Assembly: GCA_963705495.1 (NCBI GenBank)
Contig: CAVPJQ010000012.1
Span: forward strand, 248,001 to 312,000
DNA: 64,000 nucleotides
From: DATBVX01 sp963705495
GTDB taxonomy: Bacteria; Pseudomonadota; Gammaproteobacteria; Steroidobacterales; Steroidobacteraceae
Reading direction: 5' to 3'
Shown here: piece after piece, positions 54,034-63,227 of the stretch
Layout: every line of letters starts with the position of its first letter
Position numbering within the stretch: position 1 is the first letter of the stretch
Notes under the pieces: generated by a model
What the model was told of the DNA's origin: nothing
Database searches by the model: none
The model's input: only the letters and a program-made list of their open reading frames with translations
Position numbers and translations under genes: made by a program

Positions 54034-54149
54034 GGGAGTCGCGACGGGGGATGTCCTTTCGAGGACGCCGTGAACCCGTCCATGGGGGCTCCGTGAAAAA
54101 CGTCCATGTTTTTCACGGCCTCGAAAGGACATCCCCCATCGCGACTCCC
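54034..54149. repeat. Complex inverted repeat with alternative inner hairpins
   Basis: Outer arms of 30 bases (54034-54063 and 54120-54149) pair with one mismatch. The interior holds two near-direct repeats of about 18 bases ending in CGTCCATG. These allow either a perfect 11-pair hairpin (54091-54101 with 54108-54118, loop GTCCAT) or pairing of GCCGTGAA at 54067 with TTCACGGC at 54112; the two exclude each other. It begins 18 bases after the MMPL stop and ends 23 bases before the decarboxylase start. Confidence 0.85.
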
Positions 54150-54172
54150 AAGACGCGCGCACTCTCAGCGTC

Positions 54173-55597
54173 ATGACACCCGAGGAGTTTCGCAAGCGCG
54201 GGCACGAGCTGATCGACTGGATCGCGGACTTTCGTAAGCATGTATATGCGGGCGAGTTTCCGGCGCTGTCGCAAGTTGCGCCGGGGAAGCTGCGGGCGCA
54301 GCTGCCGCCGTCGCCGCCGCAAGCAGCTGAGCCGTTCGAGGAGATCATCAGGGATCTCGATCGGTACATCGTTCCGGCGCTGAGTCATTTTCAGCATCCG
54401 TCGTTCTTCGGCTACTTTCCGTCGAACAGCCTTCTCGCCTCGGTGCTCGGCGACTATGTGAGCACCGGACTTGCGCAGATCGGCCTGAACTGGGCGTCGA
54501 GTCCCGCGCTCACGGAGCTCGAGGAACTCACCACGGATTGGTTGCGCCAGATGGTCGGGCTCGGCAGCGAGTGGAGCGGCGTCATCCAGGACACGGCCTC
54601 GAACGCGAGTCTGGTCGCGCTCCTGTGCGCGCGTGAGCGCGCCACCGGGTACAGCGCGTTGCACGGTGGGCTGCAGGCCGAAACTTCGCCGGTAACGGTC
54701 TATTCGTCCGAGCAGAACCACAGCTCGATCGAAAAGGCGGTGCTGCTCGGGGGATTCGGCCGGGAGAATCTGCGGCTCATTCCCACGGATCGCGATCACG
54801 CGCTGCGAGCCGATGCCTTGGAAGCCGCAATTGAACGTGACCTCGCCGCGGGTTTCACACCGGGCGCGGTGGTCGCGACGATCGGCACCACCGGCACCAC
54901 CGCCATCGATCCGCTGGCGGAGATCGCGAGGCTCGCCTTGCATCACGGCATCTGGCTGCACGTCGACGCGGCGATGGCGGGCTCCGCGATGATCCTGCCC
55001 GAGTGTCGGGCGTTGTGGCAGGGCATCGAGTCCGCGGACTCGCTGGTGATCAATCCGCACAAGTGGCTCGGAGCCGCCTTCGACTGCACGACCTACTTCG
55101 TGCGCAATCCCGGCGAGCTGGTGCGCGTGATGTCGACCAACCCCAGCTTCCTGCGCACGGACGCCGACAGCGTAGCGAAGAACTTTCGTGACTGGGGAAT
55201 TCCACTCGGTCGCAGGTTCCGCGCGCTGAAGTTGTGGTTCCTGATTCGTGAGCAGGGCGTCACTGGATTGCAGGCACGCCTGCGGCGCGATCTCGCCAAT
55301 GCGCAGTGGCTCAAGGAGCAGGTGGATGCGACGCCTGGATGGAAGCGCCTCGCGCCCGTGCCACTGCAAACCGTGTGCGTGCGACACGAGCCCGCCGGAC
55401 TGGAAGGAGCGGCGCTCGACCGGCACACGCTCGCCTGGTGCAATCGCATCAACGCCTCCGGCCGCGCCTGGCTCACGCCAGCGCAGCTTCAGGGTCGCTG
55501 GATGATACGGGTCTCGATCGGCGCAGAGGCGACCGAGCGTTCCCATGTACAGGCCCTGTGGGATCTCATGCGCCGGGAAGCGGACTCACATCACTAA
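54173..55597 (+). CDS. PLP-dependent aromatic amino acid decarboxylase family protein
   Basis: 474 residues, group II decarboxylase. Seen are HFQHPSFFGYFPSNSLLASV (substrate region), SSEQNHSSIEKAVLLGG (His stacking on PLP), GTTGTTAIDPLAEIA, HVDAAMAGSAMI (Asp to the pyridine N) and the PLP Lys in VINPHKWLGAAFD. The N-terminal EEFRKRGHELIDWIADF matches DOPA/tyrosine/tryptophan decarboxylases. It likely makes an aromatic amine such as tyramine, phenethylamine or tryptamine; the exact substrate is not readable. Its TAA stop shares one base with the ATG of the next gene (TAATG), so the two are coupled. Confidence 0.85.
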   Translation: MTPEEFRKRGHELIDWIADFRKHVYAGEFPALSQVAPGKLRAQLPPSPPQAAEPFEEIIRDLDRYIVPALSHFQHPSFFGYFPSNSLLASVLGDYVSTGLAQIGLNWASSPALTELEELTTDWLRQMVGLGSEWSGVIQDTASNASLVALLCARERATGYSALHGGLQAETSPVTVYSSEQNHSSIEKAVLLGGFGRENLRLIPTDRDHALRADALEAAIERDLAAGFTPGAVVATIGTTGTTAIDPLAEIARLALHHGIWLHVDAAMAGSAMILPECRALWQGIESADSLVINPHKWLGAAFDCTTYFVRNPGELVRVMSTNPSFLRTDADSVAKNFRDWGIPLGRRFRALKLWFLIREQGVTGLQARLRRDLANAQWLKEQVDATPGWKRLAPVPLQTVCVRHEPAGLEGAALDRHTLAWCNRINASGRAWLTPAQLQGRWMIRVSIGAEATERSHVQALWDLMRREADSHH

Positions 55598-56668
55598 TGA
55601 GCAGTGGAAGCGACACATGGATGTTGTACGGTGCCAACGGCTACACCGGGCGAGTTGATCGCGCGCGAGGCCTGTGCGCGGCAGCGGGCGCCGATTCTGG
55701 CGGGCCGAAATGCGACGGCGATCGAGCGGCTGGCGAAGGAGCTTGGCTGCGAGTGGCGCCAGTTCGCTCTCGATGACGAAGCGGCCCTGGCCCGAGCGCT
55801 CGCCGGCGTTTCGCTGGTACTGCATTGCGCGGGGCCTTTCTCCTCGACTGCACGCCCAATGATCCGGGCCTGCCTCGCATCGCGTGTGCACTACCTGGAT
55901 ATCACGGGTGAGATCGAGGTGTTCGAATGGGCGCACAGCCTCGATGCTGAAGCGCGCCGCGCCGGCGTGCTGCTGTGTCCGGGCGCAGGATTCGATGTCG
56001 TGCCGAGCGATTGCCTCGCGGCGCAGCTCAAGGCGGCACTTCCGGACGCGACGCACCTCGCGCTCGGCTTCGACAGCCGCAGCACGCCGAGTCGTGGCAC
56101 CGCGAAGACCATGATCGAAAGGCTGCAGCAGGGCAGCGCCGTGCGCGTGGCTGGAAAGATCATCAGCATTCCGTTCGCGAGCCGCGTACGGGAGATCGAT
56201 TTTGGCGAGGGGCCGAAGAACGCCATCGCCATCCCATGGGGTGATGTGAGCACGGCGTTCTACACCACCGGGATTCGGAACATCGAGGTGTATATCCCCG
56301 CCTCGCCGCGCGCGGTGCGCCGGTTGCAACTGCTCAGTCGCTGGCGCTTTCTGCTCGGTCTGCCGCCGGTTCGGGCCTGGCTCAAGCGCCGCGTCGAACG
56401 CGGGGCCCCGGGACCCGATGAAGAACAACGCGAACACACTCCCGTCCTGCTCTGGGGTGAGGGACGAAATGCTGCCGGCCGCACTGTTGTGGGGCGGGTA
56501 CGCGTCCCCAATGGCTATACCACGACGGTGCATACTGCACTGGAACTCGTTGAGCACACCCGGTCTCGATCGGTACCGACCGGCTACCACACTCCGTCGC
56601 AGGTCGTGGGAGCGGACTTCCTGAGCCGCCTTCCGGGCGCCACGGAGGTTTCGATCAGCACTCGTTGA
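55597..56668 (+). CDS. Saccharopine-dehydrogenase-like oxidoreductase (one frame break)
   Basis: About 356 residues, resembling the trans-acting enoyl reductase/saccharopine dehydrogenase NADP-binding group. ATG 55597 opens MSSGSDTWMLYGANGYTG, the Rossmann glycine motif. The conserved continuation ELIAREACARQRAPILAGRN lies one base over, so a single extra base near 55651 is inferred. The body is intact to 56668: LVLHCAGPFSSTARPMIRAC, HYLDITGEIEVFEWAHS, GAGFDVVPSDCLAAQL and SRSTPSRGTAKTMIERL. Related enzymes reduce double bonds in lipid or polyketide chains. It is coupled to the preceding decarboxylase by a TAATG overlap; why these two go together is unknown. Confidence 0.78.
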
Positions 56669-56823
56669 GTGCCTGTCGGGGCTGAATCGACGAACCACCC
56701 GCGCCGGCCTGCATCAAAGGGGCACAGTTGGGTACGATAGAGGCCTAAGAAGGCTCGACCTCGCGAGTCGGCCGATCCCCAATTCACGCCGTGTATGCCA
56801 CGGACGGAGCCGGTGGAAGCCCC

Positions 56824-58009
56824 ATGAAGTCACGTGCTGTGCGTTTGCTCGTCGCCACGCTGTCGATCGCCGCCCTGGCAGTCGCTTGCAAGAAAGGGGC
56901 ACCACCCGGGTTCCCCGTGCCCGAGGTCGAGGTGATCAAGGCGCACGTTGAAGCCGTCCCCCTTACGCGCGATTTCGTTGGCAGGCTCTCGGCCACACGT
57001 GCGGCCGATGTGCGGGCTCGGGTTACGGGCGTGCTCTTGAAGCGGCTGTATGTCGAGGGTTCCGACGTCAAAGAGGGTCAGCCGCTGTTTCAGATCGATC
57101 CAGCGCCGCTGAAGGCCTCGCTGGACGCGGCGGAAGCCGCGCTCGCGCAGGCGGAGGCGAACGCCACCAACGCCCGGCTGTTCGCGCAGCGCACGCGCGA
57201 ACTGAAAACCACTGGCGCCGTGTCGAAATCGGATGTGGATACCGCGGAAGCCAATGAGCGTTCGACGGCCGCGGCCGTGCAGCAGGCGACTGCCAACCGG
57301 CAAACCGCGCGCATCAATCTCAGCTACGCACTGGTGCGGGCGCCCATTTCCGGCCGCTCGAGCCAGCAGCGCGTGACCGAGGGCGCGCTCGTGGGCCAGG
57401 GTGAAGCGACACTCCTCACGACCGTTGAGCAGATCGACCCGATCTACGTGAACTTCGATCGCCCGGCGTCCGAGGTCCAGGAGCTGCGTCGCGCGCAGAC
57501 GACGGGCACCGTGACGCTCGTGGAACCGAACAAGGCACAGGTTCAATTGATCTTCCCGGACGGCACACCGTACGGAGAAGTCGGGTCGCTGGATTTTACG
57601 GATGTGAGCGTGGACCCGAACACGGGCGCCGTTGCCTTTCGCGGCCTCATTCCGAACCCGGACCGGCGCCTGCTGCCGGGCCTGTTCGTCAACCTGCGTC
57701 TCACCATCGGCGAGCTCAACCAGGCATTCCTAGTGCCGCAGCTCGCGGTGCTGCGCGATGGCGTCGGTCCGTATGTATTGGTGGTGGGCGCGGACGGTAA
57801 CGTTGCGCAGAAGCGCGTGGAGATCGCCAGCGCACAAGAGAATCGCTGGGTGATCACCAAGGGGATCGCTGACGGAGATCAGATCATCGTCTCTGGTCTG
57901 CAGAAGGCGCATCCGGGCGCGCCGGCGAAAGCGGTTGCCGCACGGGCACCGCAGCCAAACGCTCCCGGCCAGGCTCCTGCGGCTGGCTCCGTCTCCCGGC
58001 GCGCACTGA
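56824..58009 (+). CDS. RND efflux periplasmic adaptor (AcrA/MexA-like) lipoprotein
   Basis: About 394 residues. The lipoprotein signal RLLVATLSIAALAVACKKG has lipobox AVAC. The adaptor domains follow: VPLTRDFVGRLSATRAADVR, lipoyl half RVTGVLLKRLYVEGSDVKEG, a long alpha-hairpin (about 90-170), second lipoyl half INLSYALVRAPISGRSSQQR and the C-terminal VLRDGVGPYVLVVGADGNVA domain. It bridges the pump at 58025 to an outer-membrane channel not present here. Read literally the frame has no stop until 58326, inside the pump gene. A TGA at 58007, one base out of frame, fits the expected end, so one extra base near 57985-58005 is likely. Confidence 0.85.
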
Positions 58010-58024
58010 TCAGAAGGACCGACG

Positions 58025-61000
58025 ATGCCGCAATTCTTCATCGATCGCCCGGTGTTCGCCTGGGTGCTCGCCATCCTGATTACCGTCGGTGGCCTGCTGG
58101 CGATCTTCCGCCTGCCGGCTGCGGCGTATCCCAATATCGCGCCACCTCAGATCAGCATTTCGGCCACGTACCCGGGCGCCAACGCCGATACCGTCGAGCA
58201 GGCCGTGACCCAGGTGATCGAGCAGCAGCTCACCGGCATCAACAACCTGCTGTACTTCACCTCGTCCTCGAGCTCGAACGGGGAATCCTCCATCACGCTC
58301 ACCTTCGAGCCCGGAACGGATCCTGACATCGCAGCCGTGCAGACGCAGAACCGTGCGACGCTCGCCGAGCCGCGCCTCCCCACCGAAGTCACCCAGCAGG
58401 GCGTCACAGTCTCGAAAGAGAATGCCGGCTTCCTGGTTGCCATTGGCATCCGCTCCGAGGACGACGCCTTCAGTTCGCAGGCGCTGAACAACCTGCTGGC
58501 GGCGCGCGTTCTCGATCCTATCCGGCGCATCCAGGGAGTGGGCTCGGCGAATCAATTCGGATCCGAGTACGCGATGCGCATCTGGCTTGATCCGGACAAG
58601 CTGCACGCATATTCGATGGCACCTGATGATGTTCTCGAGCAGGTGCGCAACCAGAATGTCCAGTTCGCCTCCGGCGCGATTGGCGAGCAGCCCGCGCCCG
58701 CGGACCAGCAGTTCACAGCACCGGTATCGGCGGAAGGTCGTTTCACAGCCCCCGAGCAGTTCGAGAACATCATCCTGCGTGCCGAAGCCAACGGCACTAC
58801 GGTGCGCCTCAAGGATGTGGCGCGCGTCGAGCTCGGCCTCAGCGGGTACGGCTTCGATGTACGCCTGAACGACAAACCCGTCGCAGCGTTCGGTGTGCAG
58901 CTCCTTCCCGGTGCGAACGCGCTCGAAGTGGCGCGCAATGTCAAAGCCAAGATGGAAGAACTGCAGCAAAGCTTCCCGGCGGGCGTCAAGTGGTTCATCG
59001 CGTTCGATTCGACGACCTTCATCACGCACGCGATCAAGGAAGTGATCATCACGCTGGTCGCCGCGGTGGTGCTGGTCTTCATCGTGATGCTGGTGTTCCT
59101 GCAGAGTTTCCGCGCGACCCTGATCCCCACGCTGGTCGTGCCGGCGGCGCTCATGGGTGCCTTCATCGGCATGTACGCGCTCGGATTCTCCATCAACCAG
59201 CTGAGTCTGTTCGGCATGGTGCTCGCGATCGGCATCGTGGTGGACGATGCGATCGTCGTGATCGAGGCGGTGGAACGGATCATGCGCGAGGAGGGACTGT
59301 CGCCTAAGGAAGCGACTCGCAAGGCGATGGGGCAGATCACCGGACCGATCATCACGATCAGCGTGGTGCTCGCAGCAGTCTTCATTCCGAGCGCGATGCA
59401 GACGGGGAGTGTGGGGGTGATCTATCGGCAGTTCGCGCTCACCATCGCGATCTCGATGCTGTTCTCGGCGTTTCTCGCGCTGAGCTTCACACCTGCGTTG
59501 TGCGCCACGATCCTGCGACCGGCGCATCTCAAGGCGAATTTCATCTTCCGCTGGTTCAATCGGGCCTACGACCGCTCGCAGGCCGCGTACACGCGACGGG
59601 TGGACCAATCGACCTATCACGCGCCGCGCTGGATGATCGCGTTTGCGGTGCTGGTCGTGATCACCGGCCTCCTGTTCGCACGCTTGCCCGGGAGCTTCCT
59701 GCCGGACGAAGACCAGGGCTACACGCTCGGTTTCGTGCAGCTGCCGCCGGGCGCGACGATGAATCGCACCAAGGAAGTGCTCGTCGATATCAGCTCGCGG
59801 CTCAGGCAGCACGAAGCCGTGAATTCCATCTTCCAGGTCGCGGGCTTCAGCTTCATCGGTCAGGGCGAGAACGTCGGCATCCTCTTCATCCGCATGAAGG
59901 ACTGGAGTGATCGCAAGACCAAGGCATCGGACTTCGTGGGGTGGGCCAACGGAATGGCGTTCATGACGGTAAAGAACGCACAGGTGTTCTTTGCGAACCT
60001 GCCGACCATCAGCGGCCTCGGGCAATTCGGCGGCTTCGATTTCTATCTCGAGGATCGTTCCGGACAGGGTCACGAGGCGCTGCTCGCTGCACAGGGAGCG
60101 CTGATGCAGAAGGCCTCGCAGAGCAAGATCCTCGCCAACGTGCGCCCGAATTCTCTCGAGCCCGCACCGCAGCTGCGCCTGACGCTCGATCGCGTACAGG
60201 CACAGGCGATGGGTTTGCAAGTAAACGATGTGTTCTCGGCCGTGCGCCTGATGCTGGCACCGGTGTACATCAACGATTTCTATTTCGAGGGACGAGTGCT
60301 GCGGGTGCTGATGCAGGCTGACGCGCCGTTTCGCTCCAGTCCCGATTCGATCCGGCATTTCTATCTGCCCTCCACGATGGCCCCAGCGGGCACCGGGAGC
60401 GCCAACACCGGCACGATGGCGGCGAGCGCCCCGCGCACCGCGACGACGTCGAATGTACCGACCATGGTTCCCCTCTCAACCGTGATCAACTCGGACTGGA
60501 TCGTCGCCTCGCCCAGCCAGTCGCGCTACAACGGCTACGCCGCGGTCGAAATCACCGGCATGAACGCGCCCGGCAAGAGCTCGGGTGAAGCGATGAAGGA
60601 GATGGAGCGCATCGTTACGGAAGATCTGCCGCGCGGATTCGGCTACGACTGGGCCGGGCAGTCGCTGCAGGAAATCCTCTCGGGGGCGGAGGCGCCGCTG
60701 CTGTTCGCGCTCTCGATACTGGTCGTATATCTGTGCCTCGCGGCACTCTACGAGAGTTGGTCCACGCCGCTCTCGGTGATGCTGATCGTGCCGCTCGGCG
60801 TCCTGGGCGCGTTGATTGCGGTGTCCCTGCGGTTTCTGCCCAATGACGTTTATTTCAAGGTCGGCCTCATCACGATCATCGGACTGGCCGCAAAGAATGC
60901 GATCCTGATCGTGGAGTTCGCAGTCGATGAACAAGCGAAAGGCAAGAGCCTGCATGCCGCAGTGGTCGAGGCCGCGCGACTGCGATTACGCCCGATCCTC

Positions 61001-61207
61001 ATGACTTCGTTCGCCTTCATTCTCGGTGTCTCGCCGCTGGTCTTTTCAACCGGCGCGGGCGCCAATGCGCGCCGGGCGATCGGTACCGGTGTCGTCGGCG
61101 GCATGCTGACAGCAGCACTGCTCGGCGTGCTGTTCGTGCCGGTGTTCTACGTCGCGGTGCGCCAGTTGATGGGCGACAAGCTCGAGAGACCGCCGCCCAG
61201 CTCCTAG
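58025..61207 (+). CDS. RND multidrug efflux permease (AcrB/MexB-like)
   Basis: 1,060 residues, the usual HAE1-type RND pump length. It opens MPQFFIDRPVFAWVLAILIT. The proton-relay Asp pair is in IGIVVDDAIVVIEAVERIM (about 403-421). FASGAIGEQPAPADQQFTA, then GFSFIGQGENVGILFIRMKD are typical of the porter domain, and the second half has GLAAKNAILIVEFAVDEQAK. AAGGA precedes the ATG. Together with the adaptor 15 bases upstream it forms the inner-membrane part of a tripartite drug or solvent pump driven by protons. No regulator gene is adjacent. Its stop overlaps that of the convergent arfB by three bases. Confidence 0.93.
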   Translation: MPQFFIDRPVFAWVLAILITVGGLLAIFRLPAAAYPNIAPPQISISATYPGANADTVEQAVTQVIEQQLTGINNLLYFTSSSSSNGESSITLTFEPGTDPDIAAVQTQNRATLAEPRLPTEVTQQGVTVSKENAGFLVAIGIRSEDDAFSSQALNNLLAARVLDPIRRIQGVGSANQFGSEYAMRIWLDPDKLHAYSMAPDDVLEQVRNQNVQFASGAIGEQPAPADQQFTAPVSAEGRFTAPEQFENIILRAEANGTTVRLKDVARVELGLSGYGFDVRLNDKPVAAFGVQLLPGANALEVARNVKAKMEELQQSFPAGVKWFIAFDSTTFITHAIKEVIITLVAAVVLVFIVMLVFLQSFRATLIPTLVVPAALMGAFIGMYALGFSINQLSLFGMVLAIGIVVDDAIVVIEAVERIMREEGLSPKEATRKAMGQITGPIITISVVLAAVFIPSAMQTGSVGVIYRQFALTIAISMLFSAFLALSFTPALCATILRPAHLKANFIFRWFNRAYDRSQAAYTRRVDQSTYHAPRWMIAFAVLVVITGLLFARLPGSFLPDEDQGYTLGFVQLPPGATMNRTKEVLVDISSRLRQHEAVNSIFQVAGFSFIGQGENVGILFIRMKDWSDRKTKASDFVGWANGMAFMTVKNAQVFFANLPTISGLGQFGGFDFYLEDRSGQGHEALLAAQGALMQKASQSKILANVRPNSLEPAPQLRLTLDRVQAQAMGLQVNDVFSAVRLMLAPVYINDFYFEGRVLRVLMQADAPFRSSPDSIRHFYLPSTMAPAGTGSANTGTMAASAPRTATTSNVPTMVPLSTVINSDWIVASPSQSRYNGYAAVEITGMNAPGKSSGEAMKEMERIVTEDLPRGFGYDWAGQSLQEILSGAEAPLLFALSILVVYLCLAALYESWSTPLSVMLIVPLGVLGALIAVSLRFLPNDVYFKVGLITIIGLAAKNAILIVEFAVDEQAKGKSLHAAVVEAARLRLRPILMTSFAFILGVSPLVFSTGAGANARRAIGTGVVGGMLTAALLGVLFVPVFYVAVRQLMGDKLERPPPSS

Positions 61208-61629
61208 TCGTCGAACCCGACGCGCCCACGCAGGCGCTTCACGGATTTGCGGGTGCGCTTGCTTTCCAGGCGCCGTTCTTTCGCCGCCCGCGTCGGTCGC
61301 GTGGCGTGGCGCACCTTGGGCTCAATGAGTGCGCGGCGAATGAGGTCCGCGAGTCGTTCATGGGCATCGCGCCGGTTCTGTTCCTGCGTGCGATGCCGGC
61401 GCGCGATGAGCAGTACACTGCCGTCATCGTTGAGACGCTGACCGGCGAGCGCCCGCAATCTGGTTTTCACACGCTCATTGAGGGCGTGCGTCCCGGCGAG
61501 ATCAAAACGAAGCTGGACGGCGGAGGCGACCTTGTTGACGTTCTGGCCGCCGGGACCGGAAGCGCGCACGAAACGCAGCTCGAGGTCGGAGTCGGGGATC
61601 TCAATCTGTCCTGAAATGTGCAGACCCAC
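61204..61629 (-). CDS. arfB: Ribosome rescue factor ArfB (YaeJ), peptidyl-tRNA hydrolase
   Basis: 141 residues. The catalytic GGQ lies at 27-29 in RFVRASGPGGQNVNKVASAV, as in class I release factors, but the codon-recognition domain is absent. The C-terminal tail is long and basic (AAKERRLESKRTRKSVKRLR), which threads into the empty mRNA channel of stalled ribosomes. Together these define ArfB rather than a release factor. The enzyme frees peptides from stalled ribosomes. It is the last gene of a minus-strand set with the MscS channel (12-base gap), DUF465 and PHP genes. Confidence 0.9.
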   Translation of the reverse strand: MGLHISGQIEIPDSDLELRFVRASGPGGQNVNKVASAVQLRFDLAGTHALNERVKTRLRALAGQRLNDDGSVLLIARRHRTQEQNRRDAHERLADLIRRALIEPKVRHATRPTRAAKERRLESKRTRKSVKRLRGRVGFDD

Positions 61630-61641
61630 GAGCGGGGCTTT

Positions 61642-62988
61642 TCAGTCCCGCCGTGGCGCCTTGCCGGAGATCGCCCAGTCCTCGGCGTCTTCGGGCGAGG
61701 CATGGACGCGGATTTCGCGCTGCGCGACCGGGAAGGTGATGTTGCTCTCCTTGAACAGGCGCCACACGGTGCGATTGACCTCCGAGCGCACGTTGTTCAC
61801 GCCCTCCTGCGGGTCCGCGATCCAGAAACGCAGCTCCAGGTCAATGCCATGATCGCTGAACGCCATCAGTCGCGAGACGGGCGCCGGCTCGCGCAGGATG
61901 CGGCGGTGGCCCTCCGTTGCCTTGATCAGCACACGCAGAGCAAGCTCTGGATCATCCTTGTAGCTGATCCGCACCGGCACCTTGATGCGTACTTTCGGGT
62001 CCGTGTAGCTCCAGTTGATCACCGAGTTGGTGATGAGATTCTGGTTCGGGACCAGGGTCTCGACGCCGTCGCGATCGCGCACCACGACGTAGCGGCCCTT
62101 GAGCTCCTGCACCCAGCCGAACCCTTCCGTGGTCGTGCCCCCGACGCCGGTAAAGCTGATCACATCGCCCGGCTTGATGGATCGGTCCATCAGCAGCACG
62201 AAGCCGCTCACGAAATTGCTGGCGATGGACTGCAGGCCAAAGCCGAGGCCGATACCGAGTGCGCCAGTGAACACCGTGAGCGTGCGCAGGTCGAGCCCAG
62301 CGTAGTTGAGGCCGATCAGGATGCTGAAGACGATCAGGAACGCGTGGATGAACTTCGAGGCGCCGATTCGCGTGCTCACCGCGAGGCCTGACACCGACAT
62401 GAGCCGGCGCTCGATCCAGCGCGCCAGCCAGCTCGCGGCCAGGACGAACAGCGTGATGATGAAGAGCGATTCGAGCAGCGACCAGACCGTGAGCGGATCC
62501 TTGCCCTTGGTGAGCGGAATGCTGTTCAAACGGGACCTTACGGGCGCCAGCCACCCGAACAGGTTGATCGCGACCACCGCCCAGATGATGAGCGTCAGGC
62601 GCGTTTCCCAGCCCTTCAGCCACGTATTGGGTCCGAGCGAGAGCCGCAGCAGGAACACCGCGATGCGGATCAGCACCAGCGCGCCCATGAGCTGCAGCAT
62701 CAGGTCGAGGAAATTGATCTCGAGCCCGAAGCTGTTGAGGAGGCCGCGGGTCAGGAACAGCAGGAGCGTCGCAATGATGAAGGGGCTGATCTTGATCGCG
62801 CCCTCGGCGAGTTGCTCGCGAAAGTTGGTGGCGGGCGGCGCATCGGGCGGTATGAGCCGATTGCGCAGGTAGCGACCGAGGAACCATCCGAGGCCGAAGG
62901 TGGCCACGACCGCCGCGATCTCCGTCAGCGTGTCGCCGCGCCCCATCTGCGTGAACAAGTCTTCCACCGCTTTGAGGACGCTTTGCAT
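61642..62988 (-). CDS. MscS family mechanosensitive channel
   Basis: 448 residues with about six membrane helices before the pore. The pore helix and beta domain carry the family pattern GALGIGLGFGLQSIASNFVS followed by FVLLMDRSIKPGDVISF, with Gly/Ala packing in helix TM3. WSYTDPKVRIKVPVRISYKD is the C-terminal vestibule region. It should open under membrane tension and release solutes on hypo-osmotic shock. It is longer than MscS (286) because of extra N-terminal helices, as in YbdG/MscK-like members. Its ATG shares one base with the stop of DUF465 (TGATG), so it is translationally coupled. Confidence 0.88.
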   Translation of the reverse strand: MQSVLKAVEDLFTQMGRGDTLTEIAAVVATFGLGWFLGRYLRNRLIPPDAPPATNFREQLAEGAIKISPFIIATLLLFLTRGLLNSFGLEINFLDLMLQLMGALVLIRIAVFLLRLSLGPNTWLKGWETRLTLIIWAVVAINLFGWLAPVRSRLNSIPLTKGKDPLTVWSLLESLFIITLFVLAASWLARWIERRLMSVSGLAVSTRIGASKFIHAFLIVFSILIGLNYAGLDLRTLTVFTGALGIGLGFGLQSIASNFVSGFVLLMDRSIKPGDVISFTGVGGTTTEGFGWVQELKGRYVVVRDRDGVETLVPNQNLITNSVINWSYTDPKVRIKVPVRISYKDDPELALRVLIKATEGHRRILREPAPVSRLMAFSDHGIDLELRFWIADPQEGVNNVRSEVNRTVWRLFKESNITFPVAQREIRVHASPEDAEDWAISGKAPRRD

Positions 62989-63212
62989 CAGGCGTTGAGG
63001 TCCGGGATCAGCTGGCTTTCGAGCTTGGCGATCTGGTCCTTGAGCATGAGCTTGCGTTTCTTCAGGCGCTTGAGCTGCAGCTCGTCCACGTCGAAGTCGA
63101 GCGACAGCCGGGCAATCACGTCGTCGAGGTCACGATGCTCGATCCGCAGTTGCCGCAGGCGCTCGATGTTCTTGAACAGCTCGGTATCGACGTTGTCGGG
63201 TGGCTGGCTCAT
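62988..63212 (-). CDS. DUF465 (YdcH/SlyX-like) small coiled-coil protein
   Basis: 74 residues, mostly one amphipathic helix. The DUF465 pattern is seen in LRIEHRDLDDVIARLSLD followed by LKRLKKRKLMLKDQIAKLES. The N-terminal 15 residues are unstructured. Function of the family is unknown. The stop codon overlaps the MscS start (TGATG), and it follows the PHP gene by 15 bases on the same strand, so it belongs to a PHP-DUF465-MscS-ArfB unit. Confidence 0.82.
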   Translation of the reverse strand: MSQPPDNVDTELFKNIERLRQLRIEHRDLDDVIARLSLDFDVDELQLKRLKKRKLMLKDQIAKLESQLIPDLNA

Positions 63213-63227
63213 GGAGCGAGCAGCACC

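Noticed and set aside
13497..54149. CRISPR array made of the repeated hairpins
   Set aside because: Copies are 10-27 kb apart, lie between unrelated genes, and have no regular spacers or cas genes.
51655..54369. A 904-residue minus-strand open frame over the MMPL gene
   Set aside because: It is very rich in His, Asp, Arg and Glu with no domain pattern, and lies opposite a gene with clear membrane helices; it is the usual high-GC antisense open frame.
56824..58326. A 500-residue adaptor protein running 300 bases into the pump gene
   Set aside because: The last 100 residues are an out-of-frame reading of the pump's coding sequence; a one-base slip before the TGA at 58007 explains it better.
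58010..60358. A 782-residue minus-strand open frame over the RND pump gene
   Set aside because: Composition is antisense-like (Arg/His/Glu rich), with no motif, opposite a well-supported AcrB-type gene.
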